A DNA stretch of 64,000 bases from Paroedura picta. Lineage: Eukaryota > Chordata > Lepidosauria > Squamata > Gekkonidae. The DNA lies in the NCBI RefSeq assembly GCF_049243985.1, contig NC_135380.1:23980501-24044500 (forward strand), written 5' to 3'. Under the pieces are notes generated by a model. It saw only the letters and a program-made list of their open reading frames with translations. It was not told the origin of the DNA and ran no database searches. The translations under genes and the position numbers were made by a program. This document shows positions 1 through 45,701 of the stretch, in pieces; position 1 is the first letter of the stretch, and the number at the start of each line of letters is the position of its first letter.

Positions 1-104
1 TTCAGAGGATGTGTTTGTTCCTTGGCTTTCTCTTCCTGCTGTTGTCCTTCTAAGCATGTACTGGAGAGATGTTCTCTTTTCCTCCCCTCTTGATTGTCAC
101 ATGA

Positions 105-29878
<29,774 letters not shown>

Positions 29879-30235
29879 GTTCAAGCATTCAGTAGTCGGT
29901 TACTGGACTGTGCAGAACAGGTCTGAGGCTGCTTGGACTGATGCCAAAGGCTGCCTGTGGCCGAAGATGCAACATGTGGATTCTTCCTACTTCCCCTCTG
30001 CTTTTGAAAGCAGGTTCTCAGAGGCCTCCTGCGAGCCTTTGGGCAGGGCCCTCTCCTTAGATGTTGTGCTTAGCAGACACTGTAGGCATTTCCCCCACAT
30101 TCTTCTGCCATCTGGAACAGCTTTTAGTATTGATGGACTACACAGGCAGAAGTATAATGTAAGTATTTTAGAAAGTGGGACCCATGTTGTGTTCCTATTT
30201 GTTTTCCAAAATAAAGCTGGTCAGGAGTGAATTCT
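29879..30235 (+). other. SNRNP200: SNRNP200 3' UTR with poly(A) signal
   Basis: The sequence after the TGA at 29876-29878 has no further coding. A canonical AATAAA lies at 30210-30215, followed by a GT-rich stretch, so cleavage is expected near 30230. The UTR is about 350 nt. Confidence 0.75.
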
Positions 30236-30429
30236 AGCCTTTTTGGAGGAGTAGAGGAAGACAAAGATGAGTGTTCTTACTGTTGGAGCAAGTCTGTCCT
30301 AACCTGAGCTGCAAATAGTGACATGACCCAAGGGCTCTTCTTCCTGCTGGCTAAACTGGTTCCATTCCCATGATCACAGCAGGCCTGTTTTCCAGGCTGA
30401 AGCTCCTTTGTTGAAAGTTGTCCCAATGC

Positions 30430-31134
30430 AATATTTTTAATGCCTTGCTTGATGACAACTTTTCAAACCATGAAATTTAGAGTTATGTGCAATGAAATGA
30501 TTCTTCCATTAAAAAAAACTGATAGTGGGCATTTGATCCAGATGCTAAACCTAATATTCAGCAAACAGGGACAAGAGCTCATCACAATAATTTTTTACTT
30601 CTTTTGCATGAAGTGTTGCGTGAAAGGACTTAACCGTCCTTTCACTCTGCATTTGTGTGCTGTGCTACCCTCCCCCATCTAACAATACATGTCGGATGTA
30701 CAACATACTTGTAAAACTAGCACAGGGCCCTTCCCTTGTTACTTACAGAGCAAAAGAGGAGAGCCCCTCAACCAGGCATTTACAGGATCGATAGCAAATA
30801 CAGTTCTGGAAGAGGGGGGCAGTTTTCAGCAGGAAGCCTACTCCAACCAGTAGGACAGCAATGTGGAATCTGTTCACGAGACGCTGGCAGCAACCAGTAC
30901 AAGATTCTCCCCTTTGGCTAAAAGATGATTCCTGAGAGAGCTGCTACTTCACCATCTTGGGGAAGGGGAATTATTCAAAGCAAGCTTTACATGATCTGTC
31001 TTCTCATTTGCCTTTACTGTGTGGGGATTTGACCCAGCTTGCTGCCTCTGAACATGGCACTGTTAACAGTGCTTAGAAACAGTGCCAGGAGGACTACACT
31101 ATTGTCACGTGGCACAGGGGAACGCTGATACTCT
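30430..31134 (-). other. CIAO1: Probable CIAO1 3' UTR
   Basis: No coding is seen here. On the minus strand the clearest poly(A)-like hexamer is ATTAAA (plus-strand TTTAAT near 30437), which would give a 3' UTR of about 700 nt. It would end roughly 200 bases from the SNRNP200 poly(A) site, so the two genes meet tail to tail. The exact end is inferred. Confidence 0.4.
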
Positions 31135-34100
31135 TCAGCAAACCTCAGGGCGCTGATATTTCCAGAAGGCCATTTCCCCGTCATCGCTGCAAGACGCCAG
31201 GAGGCCAGGCTCCTTAGGGTTCCAGGCCACACAGTTCACATCCTGAGAGTGGGCCCTGGCCATGTGGGCAGTCAAGGTGAAGGTAGGTTGCTGGGGATCC
31301 GAGAGCAGCTCTTCCTCAAACACTCTGATCGCATCATCTCCGCAGGCGGTGGCTAAAGCTCCTGTCAAGTAGCACCTGCAAAGAATGGAGCGAGAGCAGT
31401 TGGCTTTCTTACATAGGGATGTGAAAGACAAGTTAGAAGGATAAAGAATGAAATCTCATCTATGCTTATTGTTATCAATTGGCATATTAACTCTTTCAGT
31501 AGGGTGTCAAACTACTGCAGTTAAATAAGTGTTCCCAGTGCAGATATTGCAGTCTCAACAGGAACAGCAGGTGATGGGTGGATTCTGCATCAACAGAGAA
31601 TCAGTTTCAGGTTGCCAAGACTTGATTCACCCAAGAGCTTTTGTAGCCCTTAGAGGGAGGCAGAACAAAGTCTTGGGGCTGCAGTCTTTGTGGGGCAGTA
31701 ACCTGAACGCATCATGTGCCAACATTACCTGTCTTGTGTGTCAACAGCTGTAAAACATTAGCCAAACACCCCCAGGCCACATCATGGTAATGAAAATTCT
31801 GTTCAGGAGGAGACAAGAATCTTCACAGAAGATCCCTCTTGTGTTAGTTTGCATTCTGAGATACAACATACCCCACCCCCTTCAGGGATACAGCCAACAC
31901 TAAAACAGTTAACTCTAACACAGGAGTGATCTGCAACTCACCATGCCACATCGTAGATGGTTCTTGTGTGGAAGCCAGACAGGGTACAGATACATTTCCA
32001 CGTGGGATCAGTGCCAGTGCAGACAACACCTGCAATACATGAGCAGTTCTGCTTGAGCCATGGCCTAGCCTGCTCCTGGTTTTCAGGCCACTGGGAGAGA
32101 GGGAAATTTAAGCTCTAAAATGTCTTGCTGAGACACCTTGGTGTTTTCAGATCCTGTAGTATTAGCCACAGACGTGGTCCCATTTATCATCCAAAGCACA
32201 CAAATCTCCCCTCTTGGTACTGTCTGTACTTGATCCTTCAGTGCAGAGATCTGGGGAACCTTGTTTGAGGAAGACCGCTCATCTTCTGGGATTCCAGGAA
32301 GTATGTGGGACATGGGATGCTCCTGGCTGGAAATCTATGGCACAGAGAACTCCAGGGCAAGCAGTCTCAGCTATGGGGCTCATCCCCACACCGCAGGATT
32401 TAAAAGTATAAATACAAATTTAATTTGGTTTATACTAAATTGGGGAGATGTGAAAAGTGGGGCTTAGGTAATCCCCAAGCTGTTTAATGCTTGGCATTAA
32501 GTTCTGCATGTCCATATGCTACCAAACAAAACAGTAAACTAGATCCTATCCTAAACTATATGCTATTCTACATTAATTAAAGCAGAACTTAAATTCATCA
32601 CTAAAACAAACTTTCTATGAGCTCTTCTCTGTATACTGATATTAATATGGAGCAAAAGCCCTCAGGCAGTGCTTTACTAATCAATATGGCTGGTTCTCCT
32701 TGGACACATACATATGCATAAAAATGTCATGTACTGCCTCAGATCATTGGTCTCAAGGTCTGTATGGACTACTATGAGTTGCAGCATTTTTTGGGTAAGA
32801 GGTCTTTCAGGCTGGGGACTGCACCTGTGTGTATAACGTGGATGCTCTGAACCACAGCCCTGCCCTGGATTTGTAGCTCAGTGGTTCAAGACTCAAGTAT
32901 CTAGACTGCTGTGGTCCTATGTTTCACCTGTGGGCCCTGGATTTCTGACACAAGCTGCATCCTTTTTCCTAAGGGCCAAGCTACATCAGATGTCTCTTGA
33001 CCCTGCACATTTATTATTTTCCTCCAATACATCTGGTGTATCCATCCAGGACTGCTTCCTGGACTGAACAGTACCAACTCTACCACACCAAATGATTCTG
33101 CCACAATATATCTCTTATAGGGACTGCAAGTCTTCCTTAGATGTTAGTTTGGACCCAGTTGGATGAATGCAGCTGTTTGAACACTGCACCCCTTTTCAGA
33201 AACAACCCTTATCAACGAAAAGCAGAAACTAAACACAGAGTGGTCCAAACTCAGTATATGTCTGATGATTACAGACCATATATAAAAGGTACTAGGACTG
33301 GATGGGGGGGAGGGCTTGTACATCTCACACTCCTACTCTGTCACTCTGCCGCGATGCTTCAGGTCTCCCCAGTGAAACAGTGATACTGACCTTGCTCATT
33401 GCCTGGTTTATACTGACGCCAAATACGCACTGTCTTGTCATCACTGCAAGAGGCCAGGCGCTCTCCGCTCTGGTCAAAGGCCAAGCTCCACACGGTGGAC
33501 TCGTGGCCCTCTAGGGTGGTGAAGCACACCCAATCATCCTCCTCCTCCCGGTACAATTTCACAGTGTCATCGTAACTGGCTGATGCCAGCAGCTGCCAAG
33601 CACAAAGAAGCAACAATACCATGTAAGTATCTGAGAAAGAGGGGGGGGGCACTAGAAGGAGACCTGACCTGCTGCACTGAGCAATTCTATGGAAGAGAGG
33701 GAACCCATCTTCCCAAATCCCAGCTTTTATTTTGAAGAAGCAGCAGCAAGCTCTGTGTTCCTTCTGGCTGTGAAGATGCTCAGGGATGTGCTTGTATGGG
33801 CAATGGCAATCTCGGAAGCCCACAGGGGGTGCCAAGTAAAATTTTCAGTGCTGGTTGTAGAACTCCAGGATTTGTATCCCTCCTGCGACTGCCAAAAGCA
33901 GCAGAATAAAACATGCAAAACAAGAGGTATACAAATGTTTCTAATTTCTACAGCTTGCAGAATTTTAATTTCCTTAGCACAGAGCTTGATCAGCCCCCAC
34001 TCAATGTGGAGCAAATTCAGAAAGGGGAGGAGTTGAAAATGCCTGGAAAATGTGCTCCTTTTTGATGAGGGGAAGGGAGCTACTCACCTCCTGGTTGGGA

Positions 34101-35787
34101 TGCCAGATGACGTGTTTGACATCCTGCGTGTGGGAGTTCAGGACACTCATGCACTCGTACTCATCCTCTTCATCCACTGCAACACAGAAGTGGGAATGAG
34201 CCAAGCTAGGAAATGGAGTATGCCTTCTTGCCCTCCCATCCTATGCCTGCATGCCCCCGAAGTTCACTTTGTGATAAGTAACATATCGAATACATATGAA
34301 TACCCCAAGAAGTCCCCCACTCATTTAACCCAAAGCAGTTGCCTCAGAGTCTCACCTTCCCAAACCCAGACACTCTTGTCTCGACTGCAGGTGGCCAGGA
34401 GGCTGCCTGATGGGGCCCAAGCCACAGACTTCACCTCATTTTCATGGCCTTCCAGAGTAGCTACACACTGGTGGGATAGGAGTGAGAAAGAAACATCTCT
34501 TTTCAGAAGGGCTACCAGGATCTAGCGTGAATTAACTACTGAGAACAATTTGGCAGGATCTGTGTATTATGTACTAGTCACAATTTCATACATACCATTA
34601 CCTATTGTTAAAGGACTTGGTCAGTAAAGTGGATGAAGACAAGACAGAAGAACTGGTTTTTTATACATTGCTTTTCACTACGAACTAGCTAGTGGTTTTA
34701 TCCATAGACTTCAAACATACATATTCAAATCCATTTGTCTTATATTAACAACAACAACCCTTATTGGCATAGTGTCTTATATGAATCAGTTAACAAGTAG
34801 ATGAAATGACATTGCAGTTACTCTTCAGAGGCAAAGGGTGCCAGATTTTAGTTGACTGAAAATCATTAGATAACCAACACACACTCCAAAGGGGGTACAC
34901 AAGCTACCTCAAAATCCTCTTGGTTCTTTTTCCAGATGCAGGTGGTAGCATCAAAGCTGGCTGAAGCCAGGTAGTTCCCACAGGGGGACCAGGCCACCTT
35001 GCGGATGGTCCTCTGGTGCCCCTCACCCAGCACTGATTTGCACACCCAGGTATCGCCTGTTGAGAAAGGGGCACTGAGTTAGCAAGGCGTGACTTTGGTA
35101 TTATTTATTTATTTAAAACAACTCTACCTCCTTTCTATCCAAATAGGGTTTTCAAAGTGAAAAACATCAAAATGAAGACATGTGACCCGGTGCTTGCACA
35201 GGGAATACCTTTACACAACAATAGCAAAACCTCAAGTTAAGACATATAAAAAGAATGCAAAAAACAAATACCACACATGACAAGCAGGGAGGAAGGTCAG
35301 TAACAGTTATTGGGGATATGGCATTTCCACCCCAAGTTTCTCCCAGTGGGGACCCAACAAAGTTTCTGTTATTCTCTCAACTTTATCCTCTGAACAACCC
35401 TGTGGGGTAGGTTAGGCTAAGAGGGCTTGACTGACCACAAGCTTCCATGGAAGAGATTCAAACCTGGGTCTCCCAGATCCTAGTCTGGCTTTCCAACCAC
35501 TACAACATGACATGGTATACATTCTCCAGAAAGGTCTATAGCTCCGCTACAGAGTCCAAATGGTTTTTCAACTGCCCTGACTACTTCAACTGCCCTGACT
35601 CCCAGTCCCTATCCCAGAGCAATGAACAGACAGACATTCTGACCTTACCTTCCTTGCCCCATATACGGATGCTCCGATCCCCACCACAGGAAGCTAAGAG
35701 AGTCCCTGTAGGATTCCAGGCAAGAAACCAGCAGCGGGAATCTGGGTGTGCTGGGATGCGAGCCAGGAGGGTCAAAGAATCTTTCAT
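31135..35787 (-). CDS. CIAO1: CIAO1, WD40 subunit of the cytosolic Fe-S targeting complex
   Basis: CIAO1 is the seven-bladed WD40 protein that, with CIAO2B and MMS19, hands Fe-S clusters to cytosolic and nuclear apoproteins. Coding exons in transcript order on the minus strand are 35649-35787, 34908-35056, 34356-34467, 34088-34176, 33391-33592, 31942-32029 and 31135-31375. They total 1020 bases, 339 codons plus stop, the same length as human CIAO1. The protein starts [22 protein letters not shown] repeats are visible as [77 protein letters not shown] and [13 protein letters not shown]. The C-terminus is RPEVC where human has RPEGL. All introns are GT-AG. The gene is convergent with SNRNP200 and divergent from TMEM127. 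Confidence 0.96.
32030..33390 (-). other. Long CIAO1 intron without a recognised element
   Basis: This is the intron between the CIAO1 exons at 33391-33592 and 31942-32029. The only structure I noticed is a tRNA-like A-box string (TAGCTCAGTGG) near 32876. No cloverleaf can be drawn around it, so it may be the head of an old tRNA-derived SINE. Nothing else is evident. Confidence 0.4.
35177..35213 (+). mobile_element. 3' fragment of a Sauria-type SINE
   Basis: The sequence ACATGTGACCCGGTGCTTGC through ATACCTTTAC matches the 3' end of the intact copy at 28604-28885. The head and body are absent. It lies in the first intron after the CIAO1 start exon. Confidence 0.6.
35300..35512 (-). mobile_element. 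Diverged CORE-type SINE
   Basis: Blocks on the plus strand are CCTCTGAACAACCCTGTGGG, GTTAGGCTAAGAGGGCTTGAC, CAAACCTGGGTCTCCCAGATCC and a head-like TTTCCAACCACTACAACATG. It lies in the first intron after the CIAO1 start exon. Confidence 0.6.
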
Positions 35788-36650
35788 CCTAACCCCACAC
35801 AGTCACAATATTACCTAGGGAGCAGTCAAGAAGAGTGTTTTGGAGCTGAGAGTCTTGATTTAAATAATCAAAGAATAACTGGGATCACCAAAAAGACAAC
35901 AAACAGTTGATTCAAATGCACTGCTGCTCAAGAGTGCATAGTTACTGGCAGCTATAACAATAACAACTAAGTTACATTGTACACTAAAAAGAGCCTTCTC
36001 ACTACCTAGAAACATAAACCAGACCATTTTTACACATATCTGGGATGGAGAAAACTGTGAAATTAATAGATGTTAGTTTGTTTACAAGCAAGAACACTAA
36101 ACATGATTGTTTACTTGAAAACAATGACCTAGATCCTATAGTCTGTTTTCCATGATGGAAGAGTATCTCCACTATCTTGGTGTGTGTGTGTGATCACAGC
36201 ACTGTACCCTACTGAGGCCCCTCCCCGCCCACTCCCGGCTCTGCCCCCAAAGTCTCCAGGTATTTCCCAGAGTTGGCAACCCTCGGGGGCGGAGCTATTT
36301 AAATGGGTTTTTAAATGAACAAGGAGGGCTCCTGACAGTCCTTGGCGAGGCCAGCCTCGGATGCCTAATGCCTCTGCTCTGCAGGCTCCCCAATGGGGAA
36401 GTAGCGGGCTTGTCCTCTCCCGCGAGGCTCTCAGCTTCTGCGAAGGGAGGAAGGCCAGGACCACCAACCCCCCCGCCCCGGGTTGGCAACCAAGCGGAGA
36501 AATCCCCGCGTCCCGCCCGGCTTCCCGCCTTCTCACCTGCCTTGCTCAGCCCCGCAGCCTCCACTTAGCGGACAAGCCTTCCTTCCCGCACCTGCGCACT
36601 AGTCACGCCAACCCACCACCGGCGTCGCCGCGAGCCCTGAGGGCCGCTAC
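35788..36650 (-). other. CIAO1: CIAO1 5' region with a possible noncoding leader exon
   Basis: The CIAO1 start codon lies about 0.5 kb outside the CpG island. Immediately upstream of the ATG (minus strand) the sequence reads GGGGTTAG followed by G, a possible acceptor. Inside the island a strong donor (GCAG then GTGAGAAG) sits with its first intron base at 36536. A noncoding leader exon ending at 36537 and spliced to 35788 is therefore plausible, but the pyrimidine tract before the acceptor is weak and an unspliced leader is not excluded. The interval also holds a degenerate repeat fragment near 36200-36285. Confidence 0.35.
36205..36285 (-). repeat. Fragment of the same unnamed interspersed repeat
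   Basis: The blocks CACTGTACCCTACTGAGGCC, CCCCAAAGTCTCCAGGTATT and AGAGTTGGCAACCCT parallel the right end of the element at 9089-9228. It lies at the CIAO1 edge of the CpG island. Confidence 0.5.
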
Positions 36651-36656
36651 TGCTTG

Positions 36657-36724
36657 TGGGAGTTGTAGTCGCACGACTCTTCCCTTCAGAGAAGAAACCC
36701 TCGCGCGAAAACTACAACTCTCAG
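36657..36724. promoter_or_regulatory. Inverted pair of ZNF143/SBS-type motifs
   Basis: On the minus strand, 36657-36669 reads ACTACAACTCCCA. On the plus strand, 36711-36724 reads ACTACAACTCTCAG. Both fit the ACTACAANTCCCAG core bound by ZNF143, which is enriched in housekeeping and bidirectional promoters. The sites point toward each other, 41 bases apart. Confidence 0.7.
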
Positions 36725-36922
36725 GCTGCACAGCGAACGACGGTTTTATTGTCGCTCGTACGACAGGGAAAAAATGTGGGAAGGAACACAGATATATTTG
36801 CGGATTTAAAATTCAACTAGCGTCTCCTCCAGAAACCTCGAGGCATATCTGTGTTTAAAAACTGTTGGTTGCTATTACCAGACGCATTTCTTCTTTAAAA
36901 GGACGGGGCGGGCCGTGCGTCG

Positions 36923-36930
36923 TGACGTCA
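36923..36930. promoter_or_regulatory. Palindromic cAMP response element (CRE)
   Basis: The sequence TGACGTCA is an exact full CRE, the binding site of CREB/ATF factors. It lies just upstream of the likely TMEM127 first exon within the shared CpG island. Occupancy is not shown by sequence. Confidence 0.6.
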
Positions 36931-37003
36931 CGCGGCGCTTGCCGTCTCGCGGGCAGGGGAGGAAACGGAAATGGGTGCCGCTCTTGGTCGGTAGGCGGAA
37001 GTG

Positions 37004-37102
37004 CGGCTCGGTGCCGAGGGGCTTTCTCGGAGCCATCGCGGGCGGGCGGGCGGCACCCCGGAGAGTCGTGCCCCGGGAAGGGGCTTCGTCAGGGCCCCGC
37101 CG
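37004..37102 (+). other. TMEM127: Probable noncoding first exon of TMEM127
   Basis: Human TMEM127 has a noncoding first exon, and its ATG is in exon 2. Here a good donor (GCCG then GTGAGC) begins at 37103, inside the CpG island and just downstream of the ETS and CRE sites. The matching acceptor is the TCTCTTTCAG ending at 39690. The transcription start is not determinable, so the left end of this feature is arbitrary. Confidence 0.45.
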
Positions 37103-37559
37103 GTGAGCGTGGCTGGGCCGCCCCTCTCCCCGTCCCGCCAGTCCCGGGGCGAGCGGAAGGGGGGAGGGGGTGGAGCCCGGCGGGTCCTTCGCGGGGAGTC
37201 CCGGGCGGCTGCCTGGCGCCCTGGAGAGACGCGCCGGGGCGTGCGGCGCGCCTGGCTGAAGCCGAGGGCCGGGGCCGCCTTCGCAGCAGCAAAGGACCGG
37301 CCACCGAGGGGACCGGCGGCAGGAGGCGCTGCTGAGCCGGGAAGCAGGCGTGGTCTGGCCGGGGGGAGTGCCTGAGGGAGCCCCTTCAAGGGCCGTTTCG
37401 GGAGCCCTGCCCCAGTAGGAGCCCAGTCTCATCCCGGCATTGGAAGTCGGGGGAGGGGCCGAGCGAGAAAAGGAGCCCAAGATCACGTGGGGAGTTTTGG
37501 GCGGCGACCTCGCCGGGCAGCGGAGTTGGGTGTGAATTCCTCCCCCCCCCCCCCAGGGT

Positions 37560-37800
37560 TGTCAAGGCAGACGGCGAACACAGGAGGTTTGCCTTGGGCT
37601 GTCGCTGTGTAGCGGCCCTGCGCCTCATTGCTGGGCTTCCAGCCTAGGGCTAAGCAGGACTTCGCTTCTGCGATCCGAAGAGGTCAGGCTCGACTGGGCC
37701 AGCCATATCAGGGTCTAAGCAGAGGTGCACTTTCCCAAGGCACTTGGTTGGGATGGTTCAGGATCGTCTTGCTAGTTTCTTAGCTGCTATGCTACTGGGC
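37560..37800 (-). mobile_element. Degenerate 5S-related SINE
   Basis: The order of blocks (GTCAAGGCAGACG, GAGGTTTGCCTTGGGCTGTC, GTGTAGCGGCCCTG, GGGCTAAGCAGGACTTCGCTTC on the plus strand) parallels the better 5S-SINE copies, with many differences. It lies just downstream of the CpG island in the inferred first TMEM127 intron. Confidence 0.5.
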
Positions 37801-38374
37801 CTCTAATTGGTGCTGCCTGTGACTGTTGTTTGCCAAAGAGTGTGAGGCCTGGAATCCAAGTTGAGTTGTGGGGAAGGGATGCACTCCTTTCAGATTATGT
37901 AGTCATTCCTCATATGTGTTTGCCTTCTCTTTCTCTGCCTCTTTTTCGTACTGTGAGTGGGTTCTTTCTATAGGCTCTGGCCAAAAATTTAAAGTCTTTC
38001 TATACTAATCAGGCATGTGGTAGACAAAAACTTCTTTATGTGAAACAAAGGAATGCTTTTTCTGTGCCCTAGATAAACCATGGTTCTGTCTGATTCCTCC
38101 CCCAGATAACTGAATGGACAGTTCACTGGCTACACTAGTAAGTGCCCGAATCTCTCTTAAGAAAAAAAAGGCTGAACAATGGTGGTATTTTTGGGGAACG
38201 TAGAAAAGGAATCGTGGTACTTTGAGTGTTCAGAACATTTCACATATACTGGTGTGTTCTTTCAGTCAGTGTATGACTTGCTTCTTAGGAGTATTTCCAT
38301 CTCTGGCTAATGTACAGAGTTCAACCACTGGCTGCTGTTGTGAGAAAAATAATAGAATAATAGACAAATAATAG

Positions 38375-39200
38375 ACAGAGTTCAACAAGATCTGAACACA
38401 ATGGAAAAATGGGCAAATTAGAACAAGATGCAATTTCATAAAGATAAGTGTAAAGTTCTGCATCTGGGTCAGAAAAATAAAAAGCATGCCTACTGGATGG
38501 TGGATACACTTCTAGGTAACACTGTGTGTGAACGAGACCTTGGGGTACTTGTGGATTGTAAACTAAACATGAGCAGGCAGTGTGATGCAGCTGTAAAAAA
38601 GGCAAATGCCATTTTGGGCTGTATCAACGGGCATCACATCAAAATCACAAGATGTCATAGTCCCATTATATACAGCACTGGTCAGACCACACCTGGAGTA
38701 CTGTGTGCAGTTCTGGAGGCCTCATTTCAAGAAGGACGTAGATAAAATTGAAAGGGTACAGATGAGGATGATCTGGGGCCAAGGGACCAAGCCCTATGAA
38801 GATAGGTTGAGGGACTTGGGAATGTTCAGCCTGGAGAAAAGGAGATTGAGAGGGGACATGATAGCCCTCTTTAAGTATTTGAAAGGTTGTCATTTGGAGG
38901 AGGGCAGGATGCTGTTCCCATTGGCTGCAGAGGAAAGGACATGCAATAATGGGTTTAAACTACAAGTACAACGATATAGGTTAGATATCAGGAAAAAAAT
39001 TTTCACAGTCAGAGTAGTTCAGCAGTGGAATAGGCTGCCTAAGGAGGTGGTGAGCTCCCCCTCACTGGCAGTCTTCAAGCAAAGGTTGGATACACACTTT
39101 TCTTGGATGCTTTAGGATGCTTTGGGCTGGTCCTGCGTTGAACAGGGGGTTGGACTAGATGGCCTGTATGGCCCCTTCCAACTCTATGATTCTGTGATTC
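38375..39200 (+). mobile_element. CR1 LINE, C-terminal ORF2 and 3' end
   Basis: The translation gives CR1 reverse-transcriptase C-terminal text: KCKVLHLGQKN, ERDLGVLVDCKLNMSRQCD, LVRPHLEYCVQFWRPHFKKD and QQWNRLPKEVVSSPSLAVFK. It is spread over two frames, so at least one frameshift has accumulated (between about 38600 and 38700). The 3' end has GGACTAGATGGCCTGTATGG and an ATTCTGTG terminal repeat. It is 5'-truncated and lies in the inferred first TMEM127 intron. Confidence 0.88.
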
Positions 39201-39891
39201 CATATATTTGGCTGTATGTGCACAAGGCAGAGACTCATTTATGTTTCTGATACTGGATTATTATGAAAATGGATACAAAAAGTAGTTTTAACAAAGATTA
39301 TTAAAAAATGTTTCTTTTGTGCAACTTTAAAAGTCCTCATTAAAATGACACGATAATTGAATTATTTCATTTTGAGATCTAAGTCTCAGGGTCTAACCTT
39401 ATTTGGCCTGGAAATTATTTACCACTATAACTTTTTGAACCCAGTGCCGAGCATGTTGTTGTCCATTTCAGTGAACAGCACTTAGGAAGTAACTGCAAAA
39501 CATACACCTGGTTTTGCAAATATGCCCATGCATTTTTATAGCATTACCGCCCATACACTTCAGTGTTAATCATTTGTGGGTAAAAGAGGAACCGGTCTTT
39601 ATAAAACTTCACTGCCTTGGGCAACCAAGTGAGTGGCTACTTATAAGCAAGCATCTGCGAATCACTTGAAGCATCTATTGTCTCTTTCAGATTCCTAAAC
39701 TGAGTGCAGAAAACAACTGCATCTGATGATGTGTTTTGCTTCCTGGCGTTCTGTCAAACTTCTTTGACTTGGCTGGTGCCTAATAGCAAAAGCAATACTG
39801 GATGTTTGCTTTCTCCTGAAGATCTCAAGCGCTTTTTGTCTGCAGTTTTTCCATTGGATTTAGCTGATATAATCTCAGCAAGAGGAGATCC

Positions 39892-45701
<5,810 letters not shown>

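Larger units (their letters stand above)
36200..37560. promoter_or_regulatory. CpG-island bidirectional promoter of CIAO1 and TMEM127
   Basis: GC content and CpG frequency rise sharply compared with the flanks, with many GGGCGG-like boxes and no TATA element. The island sits between the divergent genes CIAO1 (-) and TMEM127 (+), which are also head to head in mammals. It contains two ZNF143-type motifs (36657-36669 and 36711-36724), a full palindromic CRE TGACGTCA at 36923-36930, and an ETS-type GGCGGAAGTG at 36994-37003. Possible leader-exon donors face outward at 36536 (minus) and 37103 (plus). Long open frames here on both strands are composition artefacts. Confidence 0.8.
37103..39690 (+). 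other. TMEM127 first intron (inferred)
   Basis: This interval lies between the putative leader exon and the first coding exon. It contains a degenerate 5S-related SINE (37560-37800) and the 3' part of a CR1 LINE (38375-39200), listed separately. Nothing recognisable is seen in 37830-38340 or 39210-39690. Confidence 0.45.

Noticed and set aside
32876-32935. Possible tRNA gene
   Set aside because: An A-box match (TAGCTCAGTGG) exists, but there is no good B box and no cloverleaf can be drawn. At most it is a decayed SINE head.
36875-37486. Long open frames on both strands at the CIAO1/TMEM127 CpG island
   Set aside because: Overlapping frames on both strands with proline/arginine-rich composition are expected in a CpG island. 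The flanking genes explain the locus.
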